Shown piece after piece: positions 17,616-25,582 of a DNA stretch of 64,000 nucleotides; positions within the stretch are counted from its first letter, which is position 1, and the number at the start of each line of letters is the position of its first letter. Position numbers and translations under genes: made by a program. The stretch spans positions 98,274 to 162,273 of the forward strand of contig JAJQHQ010000101.1 in NCBI GenBank assembly GCA_021199655.1, in the 5' to 3' direction. The notes beneath the pieces are model-generated. The model made no database searches. It worked only from the letters and a program-made list of their open reading frames with translations, and was not told the origin of the DNA. The DNA is from Lachnospiraceae bacterium (lineage in GTDB: Bacteria; Bacillota; Clostridia; Lachnospirales; Lachnospiraceae).

Positions 17616-18494
17616 ATGGATACGATAAATCAGATCATGGCCCCACCGGAAGAGGCTCCGGAGAGACTTTTTCGCTACGAATCAGTCCTGTCATACTTTG
17701 AGAAAGAGCACTGGCTTCTGAATGATCATATGCCCGGAATGTATTACGGGGGAAGGTTCCGTCTGAGTTCTACAACACAGCTCCGTTCCGATTCTCTCCC
17801 CTGTTTTCTGCTTCTCTATGTTTTTTCCGGAAGCGGTACGCTGCTCCGGCAGGGCAGTTCTCTGTTTCTGACGGAAAGGTCTGTCCTGTTTCTCAACTGT
17901 GAAGGCGGGGAGCCGCTTCAGCTTCGGATCGCGCCGCCGGAGATGGACTGCGCCATGTTTTTTCTGCGGCCGGACGAGGCTGCGGCATATTATGACCTGC
18001 TGAACGCACAGGCTCCCCCCTTGCTTTCCCTGCCTCTTTCTTCTGATATCGGATACTCCATCCGTCAGCTTCTGGAGCTTGTTCCGATCCGCTCCGTTCT
18101 GGCATCTGTCAGTGCTTCGAAATGGATCGTCAGCATACTTTCCGAACTCTGCAGCCTGATCCTGACGGAGAACCGTGCCGCAGAGTTTATCCCGGACTAC
18201 ATCAGGGAAATGAAAGAGACCTTCGACCTGTCTTATCAGGCTCCCTTTCATCTGGAGGATTTTGAATCTCGCTTTTCCATCCATAAGGAACGGCTTTGCC
18301 GGGAATTCTCCCATTATTACGGAATGCCGCCGCTCCGCTACCTGAACGCGCGCCGCATCGAAGCAGCAAAGGATCTGCTGCTTTCCACCAATATGCGTGT
18401 TTACGAGGTCGGCAACGCAGTGGGCATCGAAAACACAAACCATTTTATCAATCTGTTCAAAAAAAAACACCGGGATTACCCCCATGCTTTTTAA
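17616..18494 (+). CDS. AraC-family transcriptional regulator
   Basis: The 292-residue protein has an N-terminal sensor half (about residues 30-125, with FSGSGTLLRQGSSLFLTERS, cupin-like) and a C-terminal double helix-turn-helix: HLEDFESRFSIHKERLCREF and VYEVGNAVGIENTNHFINLF, ending KKKHRDYPHAF. Divergent orientation from the binding-protein gene suggests it activates that operon. Its last bases overlap the end of the convergent LacI gene (4 bases). Confidence 0.9.
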   Translation: MDTINQIMAPPEEAPERLFRYESVLSYFEKEHWLLNDHMPGMYYGGRFRLSSTTQLRSDSLPCFLLLYVFSGSGTLLRQGSSLFLTERSVLFLNCEGGEPLQLRIAPPEMDCAMFFLRPDEAAAYYDLLNAQAPPLLSLPLSSDIGYSIRQLLELVPIRSVLASVSASKWIVSILSELCSLILTENRAAEFIPDYIREMKETFDLSYQAPFHLEDFESRFSIHKERLCREFSHYYGMPPLRYLNARRIEAAKDLLLSTNMRVYEVGNAVGIENTNHFINLFKKKHRDYPHAF

Positions 18495-19531
18495 AAAGAA
18501 TGCTCCGGCAACGGTATGCGGGCTGCACTCTCCCCATAAACCAGATGCCCGTCCGCAATAAAGACTCCGGGCTGGTAGCCGGCATCCTCAATTTTACGAA
18601 TCAGCTTTTCGAGCGCCTTTGCCACCATCGCTTTGCTGTTCGGCTCATAAGTCGTGATCGCGGTCCGGCAAAGCCAGGGATACAGGAAATTGTCAAAGCC
18701 GACGACGGAAATATCCTGCGGGACATGCAGGCCGCGTTCCTCCAGAATGCGGATCATGGTGGCCGCCGTCAGATCGCAGTTGCATACCAGCGCAGTCGGC
18801 ATCTCCTTCGGAAAGCGCTGCATCTGTGCCTCATCCATGTTACCTGTCTTCGGATCCCGGTCACCGATCAGCCAGTCCGGCTCCATCTCCACACCATGCT
18901 CAAGCAGGGCATGTCGATACCCGAAATAACGATCAGTGATGCTCCTTGTAGCAAGCAGATTCCCGACAAACGCAATGCGGCGGTGTCCCAGATCAAACAG
19001 ATGATTGGTCAGCGCATACATGCCGTGATACCCATTCGAGATCACCGCGTCGCAGTCCGGCGTCCCATCATAGAAATCCAGATAGACCACCGGCACCTCG
19101 CACTCTTTTTTCAGGTGTTCCAGATATCCTTTCTTCAGCTCCCCGATAATAATAATGCCATTCACGCGCTTCTCCACAGAAAGCTTTGGCAGCACCATCT
19201 GCTCCTCCGCCTCTGCGGAAACGAGCTCCAGCAGCGTGAAACTGCCTTCCGCGACCGCCTTCGTCGTCACATCCTGATACATCTGCCAGTAAAAGGAGTC
19301 ATATTTTCCGAGAAAATGCTCCGCGATCAGGATCCCGAATATATAGCTGCGCATCTGGTTTTTCTTTTTTACGGCAGACGGGGTCTGATACCCCATCTCA
19401 TCTGCGATTGTCTTAATCTTCGTGCGCATTTCCCGGCTGACGCCCTTTTTATCAGAAAGCGCCTTAGACACAGTGACCGTACTGACGCCGGCCCGTGCAG
19501 CAATATCAGAAAGCTTTACTGTTTTCGGCAT
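18491..19531 (-). CDS. LacI-family transcriptional regulator
   Basis: The 346-residue repressor-type protein has the N-terminal LacI helix-turn-helix LSDIAARAGVSTVTVSKALS and the hinge region, followed by a periplasmic-binding-like effector domain (VNGIIIIGELKKGYLEHLKK, GHRRIAFVGNLLATRSITDR, DISVVGFDNFLYPWL). It most likely controls the neighbouring acetyl-oligosaccharide locus in response to a sugar; the target is inferred from position only. Confidence 0.92.
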   Translation of the reverse strand: MPKTVKLSDIAARAGVSTVTVSKALSDKKGVSREMRTKIKTIADEMGYQTPSAVKKKNQMRSYIFGILIAEHFLGKYDSFYWQMYQDVTTKAVAEGSFTLLELVSAEAEEQMVLPKLSVEKRVNGIIIIGELKKGYLEHLKKECEVPVVYLDFYDGTPDCDAVISNGYHGMYALTNHLFDLGHRRIAFVGNLLATRSITDRYFGYRHALLEHGVEMEPDWLIGDRDPKTGNMDEAQMQRFPKEMPTALVCNCDLTAATMIRILEERGLHVPQDISVVGFDNFLYPWLCRTAITTYEPNSKAMVAKALEKLIRKIEDAGYQPGVFIADGHLVYGESAARIPLPEHSF

Positions 19532-19615
19532 GTTTTCACCCCCATCCTACGCAGAGCTCCGGCCGAAGCGGAGAAGGAATCGCTCCCCTGAACGTCAGCA
19601 GTGCCTCCCCGCGGC

Positions 19616-20419
19616 TCATTCCCCATAAGCCAAGATTTCTCTGAACATTTTGAGCGCGAGATCCTCGTTTTTGACGGAAAGCGGAATCCCGACAATTACA
19701 TCAAATCCATCCGGATACCAGTTCATTTCCTTGAGCCACCCTTCTTCCTGCGAAAGACGGATCCCGGCCAGAATCGTTTCGCCGGCATTGGAGTCCGGAT
19801 CCTCCTCCATCTCATACTCATCGTCGCTTTCCTGCACTGTCACATAGACCAGATCGTCCTCATCCAGAGCTGCAATTTCTTCCTCGCTCAGGTAATCTTC
19901 CAGGTTTTCCATATAATCCAGCGCTGCCATAGAGAGGAAAAAATCGTTGTCTGCGAAAAACAGATCGACCTCCTGTGCCGTAAAAAGGGTTACGATTGTC
20001 TCCACACTGCTTGTATTAAAAGAGTCTTCCGAGTTCGCATCCACATTGACTGAACGGTTCGCATTGACCACGTATCGGGAGGAATCGACCCCGTTCTGTT
20101 CCAGAAAATCCGAAAAATACGTCTCCTCGTATTCCTCATTCCCTTCCTCCGACGCATTCACCGCGAGAATATTGAGCGCCGTTTCCGGCGTCGTCACATA
20201 ATTATAGATAAAATAGAGTACCACCGCAGCAATCACCACTGCAGCCAGCAGTTTTTTCCCGTAATACTCTCTGAAAAACTCTCTTTTTTCTTCTCCATGC
20301 AGCGCAGCCATCTGCTCCCGGCCGCTCTTTACTTCCCGCTGCTGATAAATGCTGGCAGTCTCGTCAAGTGCGCCTTTGAATTTTTCCGCGTTTTCCGTGT
20401 GATTGTGTAATTCTTCCAT
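19616..20419 (-). CDS. Single-pass membrane protein with acidic extracellular domain, unknown function
   Basis: ATG at 20419 is preferred; the frame is open further upstream only inside the neighbouring gene. The 267 residues comprise a charged cytoplasmic N-terminus (about 1-55), one transmembrane helix (LLAAVVIAAVVLYFIYNYV, about 57-75) and an acidic outside domain. That domain has TAQEVDLFFADNDFFLSMAA, DEDDLVYVTVQE and, near the end, IPLSVKNEDLALKMFREILA. The pattern distantly resembles a binding-protein fold tethered to the membrane, but no family is recognised with confidence. Same strand as the radical SAM gene 103 bases upstream. Confidence 0.7.
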   Translation of the reverse strand: MEELHNHTENAEKFKGALDETASIYQQREVKSGREQMAALHGEEKREFFREYYGKKLLAAVVIAAVVLYFIYNYVTTPETALNILAVNASEEGNEEYEETYFSDFLEQNGVDSSRYVVNANRSVNVDANSEDSFNTSSVETIVTLFTAQEVDLFFADNDFFLSMAALDYMENLEDYLSEEEIAALDEDDLVYVTVQESDDEYEMEEDPDSNAGETILAGIRLSQEEGWLKEMNWYPDGFDVIVGIPLSVKNEDLALKMFREILAYGE

Positions 20420-20522
20420 GAAGCATCCGTTCCCCTTTCTGATGGAATCTCCCACAGCAACTGTACTGTCCTGAACAGTTATCTCACCCACACACTTCCC
20501 ACACGAACTGCTCTCCCCTTTT

Positions 20523-21722
20523 TCATGAGCCCGGTTTCGTGACTCCTGTCCCGTCAAACGCCGGGATAAAACTCTCGGCCGCAGTGCCGCCCTCCTGAAA
20601 AAATCCCTGCGTGACGCCGATCTGTATTGCATAGTCCAGAAGCCGCTCATACTCCCGCTTTGTGACCGGGCGTCGGAGTAATTCCAGACTGCCTGTCCGG
20701 TTCGAAACATTATTTCTATCACCTGGATCCGCGCTGCCGGTTTTTGAAAAAGCTTCTGAAAAAATATCCGCAGGCGGCGTATACTGGTTCATCAGGCTGA
20801 TATAGATCTGATCTCCGTATGTCTCATGAAGATAAGATACCACATGCTTTGCCTCCCGCACATGCCCGGGAAGCAGCAGATGACGCACGATCACCCCGGA
20901 CTTCATCAAAGCTCCCCTGTCTTCCATATCATCAATGCTTTTCACAGTCTCCGCATTTTTCGCAGTCTCTGTGGTATCTGCATCGCCTTCCTCAAACCGC
21001 GGCTGTGGCTGCTGGCGCACCATCTCGCGGATGGCCGCTTTCGCGACCTCCGGATAATCCTCCGCGTGAGAATATAATTTTGCCAGCGCAGGATCCAGAT
21101 ATTTCAGATCCGGCAGGTAGATATCCACCAGTCCCTCCAGCATACGCAGCGTTTCCACCGTCTCATAGCCGCTGCTGTTCCAGACCACCGGCAGCGAAAG
21201 CCCCTGATCTTTGGCCAGCCGCAGCGCGGTACAGACCTGCGGCGCGTAATGTCCCGCCGTCACAAGATTGATGTTGAGCGCGCCCTGCGCCTCCAGTTCC
21301 AGAAAGATCTCCGCCAGACGCTCCACGGATATCTCTTTTCCCGCCTGTCCGCGGGAGATCGCGCGGTTCTGACAATAAATGCAGCCTAATGGGCAGCCGG
21401 AAAAAAACACCGCTCCAGAGCCGCCCAAACGCGCAGCGTTTCTTTCATGGGCGGCTCGACCTGCCGCCGAACGCATGTGAGGGCGCTGATCGTCCAGTGG
21501 ACGATTGTTTAGCGCCGACCGAAGCGGAGCGGAGAGCACTTCCTCAGAGCCAGATTTTTCCCCCGATATGCACGGCTCCTCCCAGTAATGCAGTGCCGCG
21601 CGCGCCACCCGTATTTTATCGTCCGCATGGCAGCGTCCTTTTTGCCCATTTTCGCGCTCTGCGCCGCATCTGCGCGGGCAGAGTGTGCAGCCGTTTACCT
21701 GACTAACTCCCGATGATCCCAT
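20523..21722 (-). CDS. PflX-like radical SAM protein with in-frame repeat insertion
   Basis: The 399-residue protein begins CTLCPRRCGAERENGQKGRC and ARAALHYWEEPCISG, the COG1313 (PflX) hallmarks, and carries the radical SAM cysteines as CPLGCIYCQNR (Cys 110, 114 and 117). Such proteins bind a 4Fe-4S cluster and S-adenosylmethionine; their reaction is unknown, though they resemble pyruvate formate-lyase activases. Residues about 55-100 interrupt the usual join of CISG to GSGAVFFSGC and are encoded by a palindromic repeat insertion. Two further low-complexity stretches (about 240-265 and 325-345) also lengthen the protein. Activity may be retained if the insertion forms a surface loop. Confidence 0.87.
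   Translation of the reverse strand: MGSSGVSQVNGCTLCPRRCGAERENGQKGRCHADDKIRVARAALHYWEEPCISGEKSGSEEVLSAPLRSALNNRPLDDQRPHMRSAAGRAAHERNAARLGGSGAVFFSGCPLGCIYCQNRAISRGQAGKEISVERLAEIFLELEAQGALNINLVTAGHYAPQVCTALRLAKDQGLSLPVVWNSSGYETVETLRMLEGLVDIYLPDLKYLDPALAKLYSHAEDYPEVAKAAIREMVRQQPQPRFEEGDADTTETAKNAETVKSIDDMEDRGALMKSGVIVRHLLLPGHVREAKHVVSYLHETYGDQIYISLMNQYTPPADIFSEAFSKTGSADPGDRNNVSNRTGSLELLRRPVTKREYERLLDYAIQIGVTQGFFQEGGTAAESFIPAFDGTGVTKPGS
21416..21551 (-). repeat. Nested-palindrome repeat (copy D) inserted in the radical SAM gene
   Basis: The core 21482-21536, read on the minus strand, matches the repeat family: CGCTTCGGTCGGCGCTAAAC, then ATCGTCC ACT GGACGAT and AGCGCC. A second inverted repeat, GAGCCGCCC with GGGCGGCTC, fills the rest. 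The whole is bounded by CAGAGCC at 21416-21422 and 21545-21551, a possible 7-base target duplication. The inserted DNA stays in frame and encodes about 45 residues. Confidence 0.75.
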
Positions 21723-21773
21723 TTTCTTTCAAAGACCGCACTTTCGTAAATTTCCGTAACTGTTCCGTTTCCT

Positions 21774-22691
21774 TCAGTGCTTTTCCGGCGCCGCCAGCAC
21801 AAATACCGTTGCTATGATCAGTACAAACCCCAGCAGGTCGATCGCCACAAACGTCTCTTTCATCCAGATCACAGAAAATACCGTCGCCGCCACCGGCTCA
21901 ATACAGGCGTACAGTCCCGCCTGCACCGGTCCGATCAGGCTGACGCTGTGCAGATAAAGGGAAAAACTCGTCATTGTGCCAAAACAGATGATCACAAGCA
22001 GCACGCCGATCAGCTCCACGTCTATCTGCGGCATGTGGTTCCACGGACGCATGACCGCCGAGAGTACGATCCCTCCGATGAGCATTCCCCACGCCAGGAT
22101 CAGAGGCGACGGGAACTGTGTAAGCAGCCTTCTTGGCTTTACCGTATAAATCACAAGTCCTACGGCAGACAAAAGTCCCATGCCCAGCGCGCGTCCGGAA
22201 AGTGCCAGCGACCCGGGCCTTCCATGCGTCGCGATCAGAAAAATCCCGCAAAGCGCAAGCAGCACCGCAAGGACTTCCTTCCTTTTCGGCCGCTGCCGCT
22301 CGGAAATGCAGACATACACGACCGTCATTGCGGGGCCTAAATACTGGATCACCGTCGCGGTCCCCGCGTTCGACCACTCAATGGTCTGAAAATATGAATA
22401 CTGGCAGAGCATCATACCCGCGATCGCATACACCAGAATATCTTTAGTATTGCGCTTCTCTTTCCAGACAGACAATGCCCTTTTACGGTCGCGGAGCAAA
22501 AAATACAACAGCAGAAGCAGCCCGGCACTGGTGAGACGGATCGGCACCAGCCATGTCGCCGTCACTCCTTTATTCTGAAACAGATATTGACCGCACACAC
22601 CGGAGATGCCCCAGAGCATGCCGCCGGTCAGCGCGCAAAGGATACCAATCGTTTTCTTTGAAACCTCTTTTGTATTTTTCTTTGTGTCCAT
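21774..22691 (-). CDS. EamA/DMT-family transporter
   Basis: ATG at 22691 follows GAAAGGGG and gives 305 residues; an ATG 30 bases earlier is possible. Ten hydrophobic segments form the two EamA repeats (IGILCALTGGMLWGISGVCG at the start, then LALSGRALGMGLLSAVGLVI opening the second half). Family members export metabolites or amino acids; the substrate is unknown. A second EamA gene lies 100 bases upstream on the same strand, so the pair may be one transcription unit. Confidence 0.88.
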   Translation of the reverse strand: MDTKKNTKEVSKKTIGILCALTGGMLWGISGVCGQYLFQNKGVTATWLVPIRLTSAGLLLLLYFLLRDRKRALSVWKEKRNTKDILVYAIAGMMLCQYSYFQTIEWSNAGTATVIQYLGPAMTVVYVCISERQRPKRKEVLAVLLALCGIFLIATHGRPGSLALSGRALGMGLLSAVGLVIYTVKPRRLLTQFPSPLILAWGMLIGGIVLSAVMRPWNHMPQIDVELIGVLLVIICFGTMTSFSLYLHSVSLIGPVQAGLYACIEPVAATVFSVIWMKETFVAIDLLGFVLIIATVFVLAAPEKH

Positions 22692-22791
22692 GTCGGGATT
22701 TCCCCTTTCCGTCATTTTCATTCACTGATGCCCTGGTTGTCTCTGCCGCTTTTCCGCCATTATTCCATGGTAATTTCAAGACACAGCGTTG

Positions 22792-23772
22792 TCAATGTTC
22801 GGTGCCGGTCTCTTTCTGCGGCAGCTGTACCAGAATGATCGCCAGGAACATCAGCACACAGCCCAGAAGCTCTTTTCTGCTTAGGCTCTGGTGCAGGATC
22901 AGCCAGCCCGAGAGCACAGAAACCACTGATTCGAGGCTGAGGATCAGAGAAGCGACGGTCGGATCCGTCCCTTTCTGCCCGATGATCTGAAGTGTGTACG
23001 CCACGCCGCAGGAGAGAATACCGGCATAGCCGATGGGCAACCAGGCCTGCATGACCGCGCCGACAGACGGCGTCTCAAAGATCAGCATCGCTATCCCGGA
23101 AAGAATTCCGCAGACAAAAAACTGTATGCATGACATGCGCACCCCATCTACCTTCGGGGAAAAATAATCAATGACCAGAATATGTACGGAAAAAGCAAGT
23201 GCGCACAGAAGGATCAGAATATCGCCGGTGCCAATCGAAAAGCCGTCCGTAATGCACAGCAGATACAGTCCCGCCACCGCGATCACGACGCTGATCCAGG
23301 TCCTGATACCTGATTTCTTCCCAAGAAAAATCTCAATGACGGGCACCAGGACAATATACAGAGCCGTGATAAATCCGGCCTTGCCGACGGACGTATACTG
23401 AATCCCGATCTGCTGCAGATTGGACGCCACGCAGAGGGCGATGCCGCAGCAGACGCCTCCAGCCAGAAGCGTGCGGCGCTCCGCTTTGTCTTTGCAGTTC
23501 TTCTCCTGTTCCGCGGCACCGTTCAAACACGCAGCGTTTTCTGTATTCACGGAACCGCCCGTTTTCTCCCGTTCCCGCTCCTGCTTTCCCTTCTGCCGGT
23601 CCATCAGCGCGATGCACGGGATCAGCACCAGTCCGCCTAAGATGCAGCGCGTAAAGCTGAATGTAAACGGCTCCACATAATCCATGCCGACGCTCTGCGC
23701 CACAAACGCCACGCCCCAGATCACAGCAGTCAACAATAAAGTCAGAGAGCTTTTCATCGATGTCTTTTTCAT
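22792..23772 (-). CDS. EamA/DMT-family transporter with enlarged loop
   Basis: The 326-residue integral membrane protein has two EamA repeats (SLTLLLTAVIWGVAFVAQSV and ILILLCALAFSVHILVIDYF). After the second helix lies a charged loop of about 45 residues (around 62-108) rather than a short turn; part of its DNA shares a near-identical 15-mer with the repeat insertion in the radical SAM gene. ATG follows GAAAGAGGAG. Substrate unknown; it is different enough from the neighbouring EamA protein not to be a recent duplicate. Confidence 0.88.
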   Translation of the reverse strand: MKKTSMKSSLTLLLTAVIWGVAFVAQSVGMDYVEPFTFSFTRCILGGLVLIPCIALMDRQKGKQEREREKTGGSVNTENAACLNGAAEQEKNCKDKAERRTLLAGGVCCGIALCVASNLQQIGIQYTSVGKAGFITALYIVLVPVIEIFLGKKSGIRTWISVVIAVAGLYLLCITDGFSIGTGDILILLCALAFSVHILVIDYFSPKVDGVRMSCIQFFVCGILSGIAMLIFETPSVGAVMQAWLPIGYAGILSCGVAYTLQIIGQKGTDPTVASLILSLESVVSVLSGWLILHQSLSRKELLGCVLMFLAIILVQLPQKETGTEH

Positions 23773-23846
23773 GTTGTCTCCTCTTTCCTCTATTCCTTTT
23801 CTCTATTTCTCACCGCACGTTTTCCCTGGAAAGCACGTCCTGCGAG

Positions 23847-23916
23847 CCGTGCGCATCATAAAATAACTTTCACAGCCATGTGTATCATAAAATATCTTTC
23901 ACACCCGTGCGCATCA
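23847..23916. repeat. Tandem 29-base repeat, about 2.4 copies
   Basis: Units start at 23847, 23876 and 23905 with the pattern CCGTGCGCATCATAAAATA followed by CTTTCACA; the third is cut short at the cca stop codon. It lies between cca and the EamA gene. No function is evident. Confidence 0.6.
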
Positions 23917-25245
23917 CATCTCCCGGCTCATGGCCAGCAGATATTCCTTTGTATTCCGCTCGGGGTATCGCAGCACTTCCATCAGAAGCGTCTGCAGGAT
24001 TTCCCCGATCCCGGGTCCCGGTTTTTTCCCTTCGGCAATCAGGTCCCGGCCTGAGATTGCCAGCTCGCCAAGTGACAGGCAGTCCTCATGATCTTTCACA
24101 TCCTGCCAGATACGCTCCACTTCCCTCAGATAATCCAGCTTCTGCCCGATCACGTCCGGATGCTGCGCCAGGATATCCGCCCGTTTCACAAGAAGAAACT
24201 GTTCAAACAGCTCCCGCCCGCCGATCTCGTAAGCAGACAGGCGCACATCATACGCACTGAGCTTCGGGTAGCGCGAATGGCAGCGCACCAGCGCGCAGAC
24301 CTGCCGTGTCGTCTCATTGTCAAACTTCAGCCGGCGCATGATCTCCCTCGCCAGAACCTCACTGTGCGCCGCGTGCCCATGGAAATGATCGATCCCGGCC
24401 TCATCCGTCTCAAACACCTCTGGTTTTCCCATATCATGAAACAGCATGGTAAGCCGCAGCACCCTGTCCGCCGGAATGTTCTGCATCGCGACAAGGGTAT
24501 GCTCTCCGGTCGTATACGCGTGATGCGGATTGTTCTGCCTCTGCACCATGATCCGGTCAAACTCCGGCAGGACCACCGCCGTAATCCCGCACTCGTACGC
24601 CAGCCGCAGCCAATGCGGTCTCGGCGAAACCACAAGCTTGACAAGCTCTGTCTGTATCCGTTCCGCGCTCACCAGACGCAGATTCTCTGCCATCTCATGA
24701 ATCGCACCTTTGACGCCGTCCGCCAGCTCAAATCCGAGCTGCGCGGCAAAGCGCACCGCCCGGAGCATCCGCAGCGCATCCTCTCCGAAGCGTTCCTGAG
24801 GGCGGCCCACACAGCGGATCATCCGCTCCTTTAAATCCTTCATCCCGCCGAACTCGTCCACAAGCCCGCTCTCCGGCGAATACGCCATCGCGTTGATCGT
24901 AAAATCACGCCTTTTTAAATCTTCCGTAAGGCTGGACGTAAACGTCACCTGTTTCGGATGTCTCCCATCCTCATAGTCGCCGTCGATCCGATAGGTCGTA
25001 ACCTCAAATCCCTCGTGATCCTCAAGGACCGTCACTGTGCCGTGCTGAATGCCTGTATCCACTGTATGCGCAAACAGCCGTTTTACCTGTGCGGGCGACG
25101 CCGAAGTCGTGATGTCCCAGTCCTGAGGCTTCCTTCCAAGCAGAGAATCCCGCACGCAGCCGCCTACCACATACGCCTCATATCCGTTTTCATGTAAAAT
25201 CCGAAGAATCCGCCCCGCTTTTGGGGGAATCTCAATAAACGCCAT
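23914..25245 (-). CDS. cca: CCA-adding tRNA nucleotidyltransferase with HD domain
   Basis: ATG at 25245 follows GGGAGG, giving 443 residues; an in-frame start 21 bases upstream is less well placed. The nucleotidyltransferase head is seen as YVVGGCVRDSLLGRKPQDWD with ITTSA (metal-binding Asp-x-Asp), then RRDFTINAMAY and the RNA-binding RFGEDALRMLRAVRFAAQLG. Further on is an HD phosphohydrolase motif (LTMLFHDMGKPEVF) and HFHGHAAHSEVLA. The enzyme adds or repairs the 3' CCA of tRNAs. The end of the gene runs into a tandem repeat. Confidence 0.95.
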   Translation of the reverse strand: MAFIEIPPKAGRILRILHENGYEAYVVGGCVRDSLLGRKPQDWDITTSASPAQVKRLFAHTVDTGIQHGTVTVLEDHEGFEVTTYRIDGDYEDGRHPKQVTFTSSLTEDLKRRDFTINAMAYSPESGLVDEFGGMKDLKERMIRCVGRPQERFGEDALRMLRAVRFAAQLGFELADGVKGAIHEMAENLRLVSAERIQTELVKLVVSPRPHWLRLAYECGITAVVLPEFDRIMVQRQNNPHHAYTTGEHTLVAMQNIPADRVLRLTMLFHDMGKPEVFETDEAGIDHFHGHAAHSEVLAREIMRRLKFDNETTRQVCALVRCHSRYPKLSAYDVRLSAYEIGGRELFEQFLLVKRADILAQHPDVIGQKLDYLREVERIWQDVKDHEDCLSLGELAISGRDLIAEGKKPGPGIGEILQTLLMEVLRYPERNTKEYLLAMSREM

Positions 25246-25417
25246 GCTGCCTCCCATTTCTGTCATTCCGGTCTTTTCTGTCGTCCGTCTTTCCGGCTGT
25301 CCGTCTGTCCTGTCGCGTCCGGTTCCCGTATCCCGGCAATTCCTTTCCTATCTTATCACAACCCTTTTTTTCTGAAAAGCCAAAAGTGAAAAAAGTGTGT
25401 CTCATCCGGAAATGTTG

Positions 25418-25446
25418 TTTACTTTGCCGAATTTCAATGTTATAGT
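25418..25446 (+). promoter_or_regulatory. Promoter of the trigger-factor-like lipoprotein gene
   Basis: -35 TTTACT (25418-25423) and -10 TATAGT (25441-25446), 17 bases apart. The 337-base gap 25246-25582 otherwise shows nothing recognisable. Confidence 0.5.
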
Positions 25447-25582
25447 ACCTGTAATTATTGTATCATAACGGCATTTAAGTACTCATCACAACCCGGTACT
25501 GATCTTAAAAACAATTGCCTGATATAACTGCAAATGTACTGAACGGTTACAACAAAAATATAGAAAAGGGGAATATAAAACT

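Noticed and set aside
18296..19591. 431-codon open frame on the plus strand
   Set aside because: It runs antisense across the LacI gene and overlaps the AraC gene in another frame; no domain or start signal.
19550..19600. Possible further copy of the nested-palindrome repeat
   Set aside because: Only CCGAAGCGGAG is shared; the stems are absent, so the match is too short.
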